Source: an uncultured Granulosicoccaceae bacterium
GTDB taxonomy: Bacteria > Pseudomonadota > Gammaproteobacteria > Granulosicoccales > Granulosicoccaceae
Direction of reading: 5' to 3'
DNA: 64,000 nucleotides
Assembly: GCA_938041955.1 (NCBI GenBank)
Contig: CALISD010000007.1
Span: 1-64,000 of the forward strand
A program made the translations under genes and the position numbers. Below, one piece after another: positions 1-9,632 of this stretch. Within the stretch, counting starts at the first letter, position 1. Every line of letters starts with the position of its first letter. Under the pieces are notes generated by a model. It did no database searches. It was not told the origin of the DNA and saw nothing but the letters and a program-made list of their open reading frames with translations.

Positions 1-623
1 TTGTGGGTGTTACCTGAGGTGGAAGAGGTCACTGCGCCCGAAACGGGTTCGCTTGTTATTGATCTGCTTGCGGCGAAAACCTCGGGAGCTCCACTAAACA
101 AATGACTGATGCGCTCACCGCGTTGGCCCGGTTGCTGGCCCAGACGAATAGCGTACGGCACCTCTCGATCGCACAATCGATCAATGCAGTATTCCAGGTC
201 TTCCCGGTTTGTAAATTCACACATGCGCTGAGTTCGGGTGTCCAGCTCACTTACAGTTTGTGGACCGCGAAGCATCATGACGCACAACAGGGCTTGCTGT
301 TTTTTTCCAAGCTCGAGGTGCTTGATAAATCTCTGGCTGTATTTCTCTGCTCGCGAGCCGTATTCCTGCAGAATGAATTTTTTCTCTGCCAGTTGCTGTA
401 ATGTTCGTTTAATGTCGCCGGGTTGATAGTGGCTGATGGGGTCGCGACTGGATTTCTGGTTGCAGGCTGTGCCGATGCTATTCACTGTTAAGGGATAGCC
501 ATCGGGTGTGGTCAGCTGCTTTTCCATTAACGCTCCCAGTATCCGAAGCTCTATTGCTGACAACTGTGGGGCGTTTAGCTGGTCGGAATCAGTGTCGCTA
601 TCCGGTGGAACATTGTTTTCCAT
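1..623 (-). CDS. YceH-family (DUF480) protein, C-terminus truncated by window edge
   Basis: Reverse strand reads MENNVPPDSDTDSDQLNAPQLSAIELRILGALMEKQLTTPDGYPLTVNSIGTACNQKSSRDPISHYQPGDIKRTLQQLAEKKFI... with no stop before position 1; 'LGALMEKQLTTPDGYPLTVNS...ACNQKSSRDP' is the DUF480/YceH signature. Missing from the ORF track because it is open at the edge. Confidence 0.85.
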   Translation of the reverse strand, partial: MENNVPPDSDTDSDQLNAPQLSAIELRILGALMEKQLTTPDGYPLTVNSIGTACNQKSSRDPISHYQPGDIKRTLQQLAEKKFILQEYGSRAEKYSQRFIKHLELGKKQQALLCVMMLRGPQTVSELDTRTQRMCEFTNREDLEYCIDRLCDREVPYAIRLGQQPGQRGERISHLFSGAPEVFAASRSITSEPVSGAVTSSTSGNTH

Positions 624-903
624 TTTGTCTCCGTTGGCAGGACAAATTATTAGGGATGTAGACTAAGACTATAGTATAAGAAATATAAGGTGACGGGCGT
701 TGTGTAAAGGTGTTCAAACGACTGAAAGTTAACGTGACAACAGTTACTTATTAAGTGGTACGTTGACGACATATATAAAGGCTTAATACGGGTAAAGAGT
801 GTAGTTATAAACCTGAGTAATACCATGGTGGGGTTTTTGTGATGGCGTAGATTTCTAACCAGCCCATCCCTTTGGTTCAAAAAACTATCGCTTTCAAGAG
901 AAT

Positions 904-3900
904 GTGACCTTAGCCGCAGTGGTTGAGATGGGTCCGACTAATAACAATGGCATGTCTGGTAGCAGGGTTGGTGCATTATCGCTACGAACCAAGCTGCTGC
1001 TACTGATTTTGGGTGTTGCCAGTTCGTTGGTAGTTACCTTGAGTGTGCTCGGGCTTGATGCAATTCATCAAACAAGTGAAACAGCTCAGGCGATTAGTCG
1101 TAGTGCGCTCGAGCAACTGTCCCGCGATCACATGATTAAGATCACAGAAGAAAATGCTGCGCGGAACTCCCTAATACTTGAACAAACCATGGCAGAGGCA
1201 GGTTTATTGGCGGCGGCGGCCAGTCAGTATTTTTCCGAACCCGGTCGCTACGCCGCAATAGGTTCAATGCAGGGTGAGGCCGATTTAAAAATACTGTCTG
1301 GCGGTCAAAGTGTAGAGGGCGATCAGGAGCAGGCAAATCTTTATCTGCCTAATTTTGTCAATCTGGATGCAGCAATTGAAGAGCAAGTGAAAATTAGTCG
1401 TGTACTTGATCCGCTTGCTCTTGCGATCCTGGATGCTGATACAAAGGCGGCTGCAGTGTATTTCATTTCACCGGATGAATTTATTAGATATTATCCCAAG
1501 GGTGGCCTTGAGCTGCCGCCGGATTTCAAAGTAACAGATGAGCCCTTCTATACCGGTGTATTGCCGTCGGTGAATCCGGAGCGCGAAAACCGCTGGACTC
1601 CCGTTTATGACGATCCTGCCGGGCATGGCTTGATGGTATCGGCTATCGCACCGATATACACTCATATTGGTCATTTCAGTGGCATCATCGGGATAGACTT
1701 CCAGCTCGGTGATCTGGGTGAGGCTATTGAAACTGCAACCCTTGCGGAAGGAAGTTATTCCTTCTTGATTGACGCTAGCGGACAGGCGATCGCGTTGCCG
1801 AATCAAGGTTATGAAGAGCTACTCGGTAGAGCCCGCGGTGCAGGTGAGTTTGGTGTTGATCTGTCACAATTAGACGGCCAGCCCGGACTGGTTATTGAGG
1901 CGATGCTTCGCGGTGAGCGCGGCGTTCGGCGTGTCACCGATACGGCAGAGGAAAAATTCATAGCTTATACCCCGCTTGGTGATGTCGGCTGGAGTCTTGC
2001 CACAGTTGTTGCCACTGAAACGGTGCTTGCAGACGTCAACCTATTGCAGGACGCGTTAGAAAAAGATGCAGCTGAACTGGCATTTAAAAAATTAATTCCA
2101 ATGGCGATCACCATTTTGTTTATAGTCACGTCACTGGCATTCTTGTTGGCTTATCACTTTACCCTGCCGCTTCGGCTGCTGACAGAGGCTGCTGCTGCCA
2201 TTGGTCGACGTCAGTGGGATGTCGAATTGCCACATCAAAGCAATGACGAGGTCGGCTTACTATCCCGAACGCTTGCAGACATGGCCGCACAGCTTAAGGA
2301 TTTGATCGGGAGTCTTGAAACGCGTGTTGACGAGCGCACCAGCGAACTTAGTGAGGCGCTGGGAAGTCTTGAGAAAACCCATGAGCAACTATCCAAAGAG
2401 GTTCTTGAACGTCAAGTATCGGATGATGCCCGGGCCGACCTTGAAGCACGCTTTACACTTGCCTTTCAGAATGCCCCTATTGGTATGGCTTTACTGGATC
2501 TAAAAGGGCGTGTTCTTAACCCCAATCCGCAATTACAGAAACTGTTTTGGCCAGATTTTAAATCTGAAAATATGCCGTTACTGGATTCTGTTGTCGTTGA
2601 TGACGATCAAGAGAAATTTCGATTGTTTAGCGCTAAGTTGAACACTGAAACCATCAGCGATGAGTTTTCATGTATGGGGTGTGACGGGTCCATTCACCAA
2701 ATTGTATTCTCCTTTTCTCAGGTGGAAAATACAGCTAGCGATAAAAATTATATTGTGCTGATGGCGCAGGATGTGACAGACGCACGGCAGATGACTGAAA
2801 TGCTACAGCAACAAGCAAATCATGACGAGCTTACGGGTTTGCAAAATCGCAGGGCCTTTGCAAATGCAATGCAAGGTGTTGTTGAGAACGCAGTCGGAGA
2901 CACGCGTGCACATTTGTTGTTTCTGGACCTTGATCAATTCAAAATCGTTAACGATACCTGTGGTCACGCCGAGGGAGACCGATTGCTAATCGGAATCTCT
3001 GAATTAGTAGCTGGATGTGTACGTTCAACTGATACTGTTGCGCGCCTGGGGGGCGATGAGTTCGCCGTTCTGTTGATCGGCTGCAATCAGTACATTGCTA
3101 TTCGCAAGGCAGAGGAAATTCGTGTTGCTGTCCAACAATACGAATTTTATTCCCGCGCAGAGCTCTTCCGGGTTGGGGTGAGTATTGGCCTGGTTAGCTT
3201 AGATGGAAACAGTGCTGATCTAACCGAGTTGCAGCAACTTGCAGATGCTGCCTGTTACGCCGCGAAAGAAGCCGGGCGGAATCGGATTCAGGTTGTAACG
3301 GGTAACAACGATTCTGTCGATGAGCAGCGTGGTGGTATGCGTTGGGCGCAGCGTCTGCGCGATGCGATGGCAAATGACCGGTTTGTGTTGCACGGGCAAC
3401 GAATCCAGCCGTTGAATGCAAACGGAGGGCCGGAATATATTGAAGTATTGTTACGACTTTGGGACACCGGCACACAGCAGCTTATACCGCCGGGTACGTT
3501 CCTTCCGAGTGCGGAACGATATGGCCTGTTGATAGAATTAGACAAATGGGTTGTCACTCATCTGGTGCAATCACTCAATAAACTGGTTGCACCAATGCAG
3601 ACGAATAAGCGGTTTTGGGTGAACCTGTCCGGCAGTAGTCTCGGTGATTCAGAGTTTGCTGAATTTTTGTTAGATAAAATTAGTCACTCGAATCTTCCTG
3701 TTGGCACTATAAATTTTGAAGTCACTGAAACAGTTGTGATTAGAAGTATGGGCAATGCGAAGCAGCTTATTGATCAACTGCGTGATTTAGGTTGTGAAAT
3801 TGCGCTCGATGATTTTGGTACCGGCTTATCTTCGTTGCTGTATTTAAAAACGTTGAATGTTGATTGTGTGAAGATAGACGGTAGCTTTGTTAAGGGGGTA

Positions 3901-4113
3901 GTCACCGATGAGGTGGATCGTCTTTTCATAAAATCAACGGTTGATATTGCTCGTCATTTAGGGATAAAAACGGTCGCCGAATTCGTTGAGAATGATGCAA
4001 TTAAAGATATTGTAGCGGGCTTAGGTGCTGATTACGGTCAGGGGTTCGGAATACATCGTCCGGTCGATTTGTTTACGGATCTGTTGGCTGCTGAGGTTCG
4101 GCGCGTCGGCTAG
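904..4113 (+). CDS. Membrane sensor (dCache-like) - HAMP - PAS - GGDEF - EAL diguanylate cyclase/phosphodiesterase
   Basis: N-terminal TM, periplasmic sensor, second TM, HAMP-like, PAS, intact ARLGGDEFAVLL, EVLLR and DDFGTG motifs. GTG start. Confidence 0.9.
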   Translation: MTLAAVVEMGPTNNNGMSGSRVGALSLRTKLLLLILGVASSLVVTLSVLGLDAIHQTSETAQAISRSALEQLSRDHMIKITEENAARNSLILEQTMAEAGLLAAAASQYFSEPGRYAAIGSMQGEADLKILSGGQSVEGDQEQANLYLPNFVNLDAAIEEQVKISRVLDPLALAILDADTKAAAVYFISPDEFIRYYPKGGLELPPDFKVTDEPFYTGVLPSVNPERENRWTPVYDDPAGHGLMVSAIAPIYTHIGHFSGIIGIDFQLGDLGEAIETATLAEGSYSFLIDASGQAIALPNQGYEELLGRARGAGEFGVDLSQLDGQPGLVIEAMLRGERGVRRVTDTAEEKFIAYTPLGDVGWSLATVVATETVLADVNLLQDALEKDAAELAFKKLIPMAITILFIVTSLAFLLAYHFTLPLRLLTEAAAAIGRRQWDVELPHQSNDEVGLLSRTLADMAAQLKDLIGSLETRVDERTSELSEALGSLEKTHEQLSKEVLERQVSDDARADLEARFTLAFQNAPIGMALLDLKGRVLNPNPQLQKLFWPDFKSENMPLLDSVVVDDDQEKFRLFSAKLNTETISDEFSCMGCDGSIHQIVFSFSQVENTASDKNYIVLMAQDVTDARQMTEMLQQQANHDELTGLQNRRAFANAMQGVVENAVGDTRAHLLFLDLDQFKIVNDTCGHAEGDRLLIGISELVAGCVRSTDTVARLGGDEFAVLLIGCNQYIAIRKAEEIRVAVQQYEFYSRAELFRVGVSIGLVSLDGNSADLTELQQLADAACYAAKEAGRNRIQVVTGNNDSVDEQRGGMRWAQRLRDAMANDRFVLHGQRIQPLNANGGPEYIEVLLRLWDTGTQQLIPPGTFLPSAERYGLLIELDKWVVTHLVQSLNKLVAPMQTNKRFWVNLSGSSLGDSEFAEFLLDKISHSNLPVGTINFEVTETVVIRSMGNAKQLIDQLRDLGCEIALDDFGTGLSSLLYLKTLNVDCVKIDGSFVKGVVTDEVDRLFIKSTVDIARHLGIKTVAEFVENDAIKDIVAGLGADYGQGFGIHRPVDLFTDLLAAEVRRVG

Positions 4114-4379
4114 ATCGTCATATTTAAACCTTTCATACAGTTCCATATTCGAGGTTTTTCGTAAAGCCCCTGATCAGAGTTCTTTGCCATAGATCATCGT
4201 GATACCCAAATACCCGGGCATTGTGAGATATGGCGTTTAAACAGTTTTTTGACGGGTTCGAATTTGTTTGATGAACGCATGATTATTACGAATGAATATA
4301 TTCTTTTGACTATACCCGCCGCGGTTATTTTGAAGCTTCTCTGTATTGCCACGGCGTGCCGGAAATCTGCCGCGCCTAA

Positions 4380-4688
4380 TCAGCACCGGTCGCTATCAAA
4401 TAAAGCGGACCCGCGTTCATCGACAATCTGCTTTGCTTTGTTAACCGAATGTTCAATAGCGGCGTCAAGGCTGGCATGATTATCAGCTCGTATAAATTCA
4501 GTGGTCTTTACTACGCCATCTATTGTCTGACTTATTGACCCTGCGGTTTTATATTGTCCGCCTTCGGGCAATGGGGTGGCAGTAATGATTGTATCTTTGT
4601 AAGTGATCGGGTCGGCCGCGGCCGCTTTTGTATCGACTTCTTTTGCTCCGCTGCCCGTCAGGGACTGAAACAGTCTTTTAAATACCAT
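4380..4688 (-). CDS. HlyU-family protein
   Basis: MVFKRLFQSLTG...YKDTIITATPLPEGGQYKTAGSISQ...EFIRADNHASLDAAIEHSVNKAKQIVDERG resembles the HlyU family. Confidence 0.75.
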   Translation of the reverse strand: MVFKRLFQSLTGSGAKEVDTKAAAADPITYKDTIITATPLPEGGQYKTAGSISQTIDGVVKTTEFIRADNHASLDAAIEHSVNKAKQIVDERGSALFDSDRC

Positions 4689-4930
4689 GGTGATTCCTTT
4701 AATGCCAGTGGATTTGTTGGCTTTTATGTGGCTCTCTAAGCCATCGTTGTGAGTTGATGTAGAAATGACTTCTGCTTACGCGCCGATTTCGCTTTAAGTG
4801 TGAGAGAGCGCTGTCTGTTATTGGTGAACTATTCGACTATGGCTTACACTCACTGTTTGCATTATCTCATGAAATTGCGGCCTGATTGTCAGGTCGTCCT
4901 GACAGTCTTTAGCGAAATAGAGAAAAGAGT

Positions 4931-5542
4931 ATGGCCCATAGCGTATCAATATCCTGCCCGTCCTGTGGTGTGGCCATTGAAGGTACCACTGCGCACACCC
5001 GCAGTTTGTCTTGTCCGCATTGTAGCAACTGGGTTTATTTTGGCAGCAATGGGTGGGAATCCGCTGGATTGTTTGAGCACGCCATAGATGCTCCTTCGAT
5101 GTTGCAGCTTGGCAAGAGTGGCAAGCTGACTGATCGTCATTTTGTGGTTCGGGGGCGTGTTCGGATGCGCTATGAGGATGGTTACTGGGATGAATGGTGG
5201 CTTGAGTTCGAAGATGGTGATCATCAGTGGCTTGAAGAAGATGATGGCAGCTATCGTCTGCATGAAAATATTGATGTAGCGGCTGAGGCGGCCCTTATGA
5301 AAGACGCGACTGTAGGTGGTAACGTCAGTCTTGATGGCGAAGATTGGTTCGTGACAGAGCGGGTTGATGCAAAAGTAGCAGGCGTTGAGGGGTCGCTGCC
5401 GGTGGCAATTATTCCCGGAGAAGCAGTTGTCTGTGTTGATGTGATGGGCAATGGCAGCAAAATGTCGATTGAAGCCGGCGAGCAGGAAGTTCAGATTTCC
5501 CGCAGCAGTGTGGTCAGAGGGGCTGCCTTTAAATGGAGCTGA
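4931..5542 (+). CDS. DUF4178 domain protein with N-terminal zinc ribbon
   Basis: CPSCG...CPHC ribbon; DUF4178-like DRHFVVRGRVRMRYEDGYWDEWWLEFEDG. Confidence 0.75.
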   Translation: MAHSVSISCPSCGVAIEGTTAHTRSLSCPHCSNWVYFGSNGWESAGLFEHAIDAPSMLQLGKSGKLTDRHFVVRGRVRMRYEDGYWDEWWLEFEDGDHQWLEEDDGSYRLHENIDVAAEAALMKDATVGGNVSLDGEDWFVTERVDAKVAGVEGSLPVAIIPGEAVVCVDVMGNGSKMSIEAGEQEVQISRSSVVRGAAFKWS

Positions 5543-5583
5543 TCTTGAGCATTCATGCCGGGCACGCGGTATCATAGGCGACT

Positions 5584-7113
5584 ATGCAAATTTCGAAACG
5601 CCTTGTCGGTATGCATCCGGACAAAGTCCTGGGTGCGCTGCAACAACACATAGATGCCGGTCATGATAAGTCGGCGCTGCAGGCCATCCCTGATCTACAG
5701 CTTCAGCACCCTCAGTTCCACAATGAGCTTGAGCAACAGAAAGCACGCATAAGTGCTCGCTTGATTGAAGGCGTCAAGGTGCTTGATCGAAAATCGGCTG
5801 AAGTGTTCAGATGTGTCAATTGTGGCGGCGGGCTTGCGCGCCAGAACCCGGAATCAACTTATGTGATTTGCCACTACTGTGGCTGTGATGCAGATCATCC
5901 GGCGAATGATATTCATCTTGAGCGCTGGAACAAGGCAATTGATCTTGAGTCGAATTTTACCATCGGCGATTTTTTCCAATATAACGATCAGCGCTGGCAG
6001 GCCATTGGAGTACAGCTCTATAGCGGTCGTGTTCGAGAGTACGACAGCGAAGATGGCTGGGAAACCCACTATTCACGCTACACCAGTTGGTGGATGCTTA
6101 ATGAGCGGCGCGAACTGGCGTGGTTGGTTGATGATGGCGGTTCACGTTACTGGGCTGACAAATATGTTCCTGATAAACCTTCGACACCGGGTTCGTCGGA
6201 CAAGAACTATGAGCACGGGAAATGGAAGCTTGAATTCGCCGCGGGGGAATTCAGTTATCAACCCCGATCCGGTGAACAGCATCACTCGGCTGAAAGGGTG
6301 GCGCGGATGCATTTGCCAGTGCGCCCGGGGGGTGAAAAGCTGAGCTACTACACAAGTGTAGAGACGCGTCTGGATGAAAACGATAAACCGAAAGAAATTG
6401 AGTTTATAAGATCACGAAAAATTTCTAACGCTGAGATGTTCTCGGGTCTGGGTAAAGACCTTGAACTGACTGATATCAAGCGTTGGCGAAATTCCATTGT
6501 GGCACTGGTTTCGGCGTTGCCACTGCTTGTTGGTATGGCACTCTATTTGAATCGCGGTGGCGAGCCACTCACTGAAAGTGTGGATATCACGACGGCATCC
6601 AGTGAAGTGAAAATGCAGCAGATTAAGATAGATGAAGCGGGCACTATGCTGCAAATGAATGCGGTTGTGCGTAGCCTCGTTAACAACTCCTGGGCTGGTG
6701 TGAACTTCGCGCTTAACAATAGTGATGGTGAATCCATATACGAAAAATATCTGGAGTTTTGGCGCGAGTCAGGGCGTGACAGCGATGGACCATGGCAGGA
6801 GAGCAAGCGCAGTATCGAGTGGCATGTTCGAGTGGACGAGCCGGATACTTATCAGGCCGTGATCACTATGGAGCCGGCATCGACTACCAGGCAAACGACG
6901 TTTGCACTGACTACCGAGCCAAACCGTACTGCATTAACCCCGTTTTTACTTGCTGGCTGTTTCGGCATAATGATGATGATGGCGTTTCGCTCGAAGTTGT
7001 CGTCGGTCAGTGCGGTGGCGGCTTCAATCGCTGTGAAATTGAAGCGCAGGTTTGATCCCAACGGCAAGCCAAAGCGTACATCACAGGAAAAACACGAGCA
7101 GCAATGGTCATGA
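5584..7113 (+). CDS. DUF4178 domain protein with zinc ribbon and C-terminal TM segments
   Basis: CVNCGGG...CHYCGC ribbon, GDFFQYNDQRWQAIGVQLYSGRVREYDSEDGWETHYSRYTSWWMLNE; two hydrophobic segments. Confidence 0.75.
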   Translation: MQISKRLVGMHPDKVLGALQQHIDAGHDKSALQAIPDLQLQHPQFHNELEQQKARISARLIEGVKVLDRKSAEVFRCVNCGGGLARQNPESTYVICHYCGCDADHPANDIHLERWNKAIDLESNFTIGDFFQYNDQRWQAIGVQLYSGRVREYDSEDGWETHYSRYTSWWMLNERRELAWLVDDGGSRYWADKYVPDKPSTPGSSDKNYEHGKWKLEFAAGEFSYQPRSGEQHHSAERVARMHLPVRPGGEKLSYYTSVETRLDENDKPKEIEFIRSRKISNAEMFSGLGKDLELTDIKRWRNSIVALVSALPLLVGMALYLNRGGEPLTESVDITTASSEVKMQQIKIDEAGTMLQMNAVVRSLVNNSWAGVNFALNNSDGESIYEKYLEFWRESGRDSDGPWQESKRSIEWHVRVDEPDTYQAVITMEPASTTRQTTFALTTEPNRTALTPFLLAGCFGIMMMMAFRSKLSSVSAVAASIAVKLKRRFDPNGKPKRTSQEKHEQQWS

Positions 7114-7289
7114 AGAAATTACACTATCCATTGTTGTCATTGTTGATTTTAGCGATCATCGGTATGCCGGCGTGGTATGCCGTGCGCGGCGGTGCAGCAG
7201 AAGCTGTGCCGGGCATTGGATCAAAAGAAGTGTTGCGCTCTAAAAGCGGTCGCGTTTATGTGGGCGGTGGTCCGCGCGTTGGTAAGTAG
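7104..7289 (+). CDS. Small membrane/secreted protein of unknown function
   Basis: 61 aa, overlaps the upstream stop, N-terminal hydrophobic segment, basic Gly-rich C-terminus; sits inside the DUF4178-DUF350 cluster. Confidence 0.5.
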   Translation: MVMKKLHYPLLSLLILAIIGMPAWYAVRGGAAEAVPGIGSKEVLRSKSGRVYVGGGPRVGK

Positions 7290-7323
7290 CATTTGCAGCA
7301 CAATATAGAATACAAATTAATCA

Positions 7324-7641
7324 GTGGAGAACAGACAATTGAACAGCAATAAGAACTGGCGAATGAAAGGCTATCTGGCAATCGCTCTTATGGGAATGAG
7401 TGAGTTTGCTATGGCTCAGCAAGAGACGCTTAACGGATTTGCTGCTGAACTGCTATCAACTATTGTGTATTCTGTTGTTGGGATAATCATGGCTGTTGCA
7501 GGCTTTAAAGTGGTTGACTGGCTGACACCGGGCGACCTTGCAGAAGAGGTCGCGAATAAAGAAAATCGTGCACTGGCGGTGCTGGCCGGTTCAATGATGC
7601 TGGGTGTTTGTATCATTATCGCCAGTGTTCTAATTAGTTAG
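7324..7641 (+). CDS. DUF350 family membrane protein (start uncertain; ATG at 7363 also possible)
   Basis: STIVYSVVGIIMAVAGFKVVDWLTPGDLAEEVANKENRALAVLAGSMMLGVCIIIASVL matches DUF350. Confidence 0.75.
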   Translation: MENRQLNSNKNWRMKGYLAIALMGMSEFAMAQQETLNGFAAELLSTIVYSVVGIIMAVAGFKVVDWLTPGDLAEEVANKENRALAVLAGSMMLGVCIIIASVLIS

Positions 7642-7928
7642 CAGGTCGCTAGCCTGCATTGTGCATGAGGCGACCCAGGAAAATCAGCAATGTACCTGTT
7701 TTTATAGTGTTTAAGGGCAATAAACTATGTACAAGCAAAAAACACTCTGCCTATTCGACCCCAGAGCGCAATTTCGTGTTACATCTCATCAGATTCTTCT
7801 CGGCACGTGGCGAGCCACGTTTCTCAAGCGATTTAATGAACTGTTGTGCGAAATAGACTCTGGATGCCGAATCCTCACGAATAATGCGGGCTAGTGTATT
7901 ACTGTCAGCATCCGTGTAGCTGAAAAGA

Positions 7929-9632
7929 TTGTCTACCGATGACGGCACTAAAAGCCGTGCACCCGTAAATAACCCGGCGGATGACCTTGCTGGAGCGGCA
8001 GTAGGTAATAACAAGACCATCGGTCAAAATCATCTTGATGAAAAGACAGAAGAAAGCAGTGGGCCTGTAGTAGACGACGGTCAGTTTATTCTGCTTGCGG
8101 GCTCTGTCTTTATTATCGCTGCATGTAGTCTGATCTATGAGTTGTTGATCAGCAGCTTATCCACCTATTTGCTTGGTTCCAGTGTTATTCACTATTCGCT
8201 AACGATTGGGTTGTTTCTATTTTTTATGGGTGTCGGCGCCTGGCTTGCCCAGTCGATTGATCGCCATCTTATTCCTGTTTTTGTCAGCATCGAAATTGCG
8301 ATTGGTGCAGTGGGTGGCATTTCTGCGCTTCTGTTGCTTTCTGTCTATGCATGGACGGAATTCTACTATGTTGCGATGATTGTGGTGGTGGGCATTATCG
8401 GTGTTCTGGTGGGTATGGAACTGCCACTGCTTACCCGTATTCTTGAATCGCGCAGTGGCCTTCGGCGTAGTATCAGTCAGGTATTGACGTTCGACTATAT
8501 TGGCGCGTTGGCAGCCTCATTATTATTCCCTTTTATTCTGTTGCCTTATCTTGGTCATTTGCTTACTGCCACTGCTGTCGGCTTGGTCAATCTGCTGGTT
8601 GCATTGATCGTAGCCTGGTCGTTCCGGTTACAGTTGCACGCCTGGCGTGGGCGCATTGTTTTCGGTGTGGTGCTGGCGGTGGCAATGTTGTTCGCCTGTG
8701 TGTGGTGGTTGAAGCCCACAGAAGAGTTAATAGAGACAGCGTTGTATGAAGACCCGGTGATTGAGTCACAGCAGTCGACCTATCAAAAAATTGTCTTAAC
8801 CCAGCGCGGTGATGATTTCCGTCTCTACCTTGATGGCAATCTGCAGTTCTCATCGGTTGACGAGTATCGCTATCATGAAGTGTTGGTACATTTGCCTGCA
8901 TCTTTTGCAGTACAGTTAAAACGTGTGCTGGTCATTGGCGGTGGTGATGGGTTGGCAGTGAGGGAGTTGTTGAATTACCCCGGTGTGCAGGGGATTGATG
9001 TCGTTGATCTTGACCCCGCTGTGACGGGCCTTGCCAGTAGTCAGCCACACTTGGTTAGGCTTAACCAGGGTGCCATGAGTGATGCGCGAGTGGAGGTGAT
9101 TAACAAGGATGCATGGAACTGGTTGGCAGAGGAGGGTGATCTGTATGACCTTATTCTGATTGATCTTCCGGACCCAGAAAGTGAAGATATCGCCAAACTT
9201 TACAGTGTGGCTTTTTATCAGCGCATATCAAGGCGTTTATCTGTCGGCGGGGCGATTATTACCCAGGCTACTTCACCCTGGTTTGCAAGGCGCGCATTCT
9301 GGAGTATTGGCAGCACGCTTGAGACAGTGTTTGAACAGGTAAGGCCGGCGACGGTGTATGTTCCATCATTTGGTTTGTGGGGTTTTTTCATTGCGGCACA
9401 CCACGATCTCTCTATGCCGGTTAACGATGTTTATCAGGGACGTTTTATCAACGACCAAACACTGCTCGAAGTATTGCGACTGCCTGCGGACCTGCCCAGG
9501 CTTCCAGCGGAAATCAACCGTAATCATTCACTGCCTGTGATTGAATATTATCGCGAAGGATGGTCGGCGTTGAATCATGCCACGACATCTATCGGCACCT
9601 CAAACGAAGCTGCTGTGCCTGCTGATCAATGA
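7929..9632 (+). CDS. Polyamine aminopropyltransferase-like protein with N-terminal membrane domain
   Basis: Multiple N-terminal TMs followed by spermidine synthase core YQKIVLTQRGDDFRLYLDGNLQFSSVDEYRYHEVLVHLP...VLVIGGGDGLAVREL. TTG start. Confidence 0.85.
   Translation: MSTDDGTKSRAPVNNPADDLAGAAVGNNKTIGQNHLDEKTEESSGPVVDDGQFILLAGSVFIIAACSLIYELLISSLSTYLLGSSVIHYSLTIGLFLFFMGVGAWLAQSIDRHLIPVFVSIEIAIGAVGGISALLLLSVYAWTEFYYVAMIVVVGIIGVLVGMELPLLTRILESRSGLRRSISQVLTFDYIGALAASLLFPFILLPYLGHLLTATAVGLVNLLVALIVAWSFRLQLHAWRGRIVFGVVLAVAMLFACVWWLKPTEELIETALYEDPVIESQQSTYQKIVLTQRGDDFRLYLDGNLQFSSVDEYRYHEVLVHLPASFAVQLKRVLVIGGGDGLAVRELLNYPGVQGIDVVDLDPAVTGLASSQPHLVRLNQGAMSDARVEVINKDAWNWLAEEGDLYDLILIDLPDPESEDIAKLYSVAFYQRISRRLSVGGAIITQATSPWFARRAFWSIGSTLETVFEQVRPATVYVPSFGLWGFFIAAHHDLSMPVNDVYQGRFINDQTLLEVLRLPADLPRLPAEINRNHSLPVIEYYREGWSALNHATTSIGTSNEAAVPADQ

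Noticed and set aside
624-903. Possible c-di-GMP riboswitch upstream of the GGDEF-EAL gene
   Set aside because: Checked for GEMM-I-like conserved blocks; they are not present.
4946-5575. 209-aa minus-strand ORF
   Set aside because: Fully antisense to the DUF4178 gene; composition typical of an antisense shadow ORF.
7751-8020. 89-aa minus-strand ORF in the DUF350-synthase gap
   Set aside because: No recognisable motif and it overlaps the synthase 5' end; not convincing as a gene or as a SpeD remnant.
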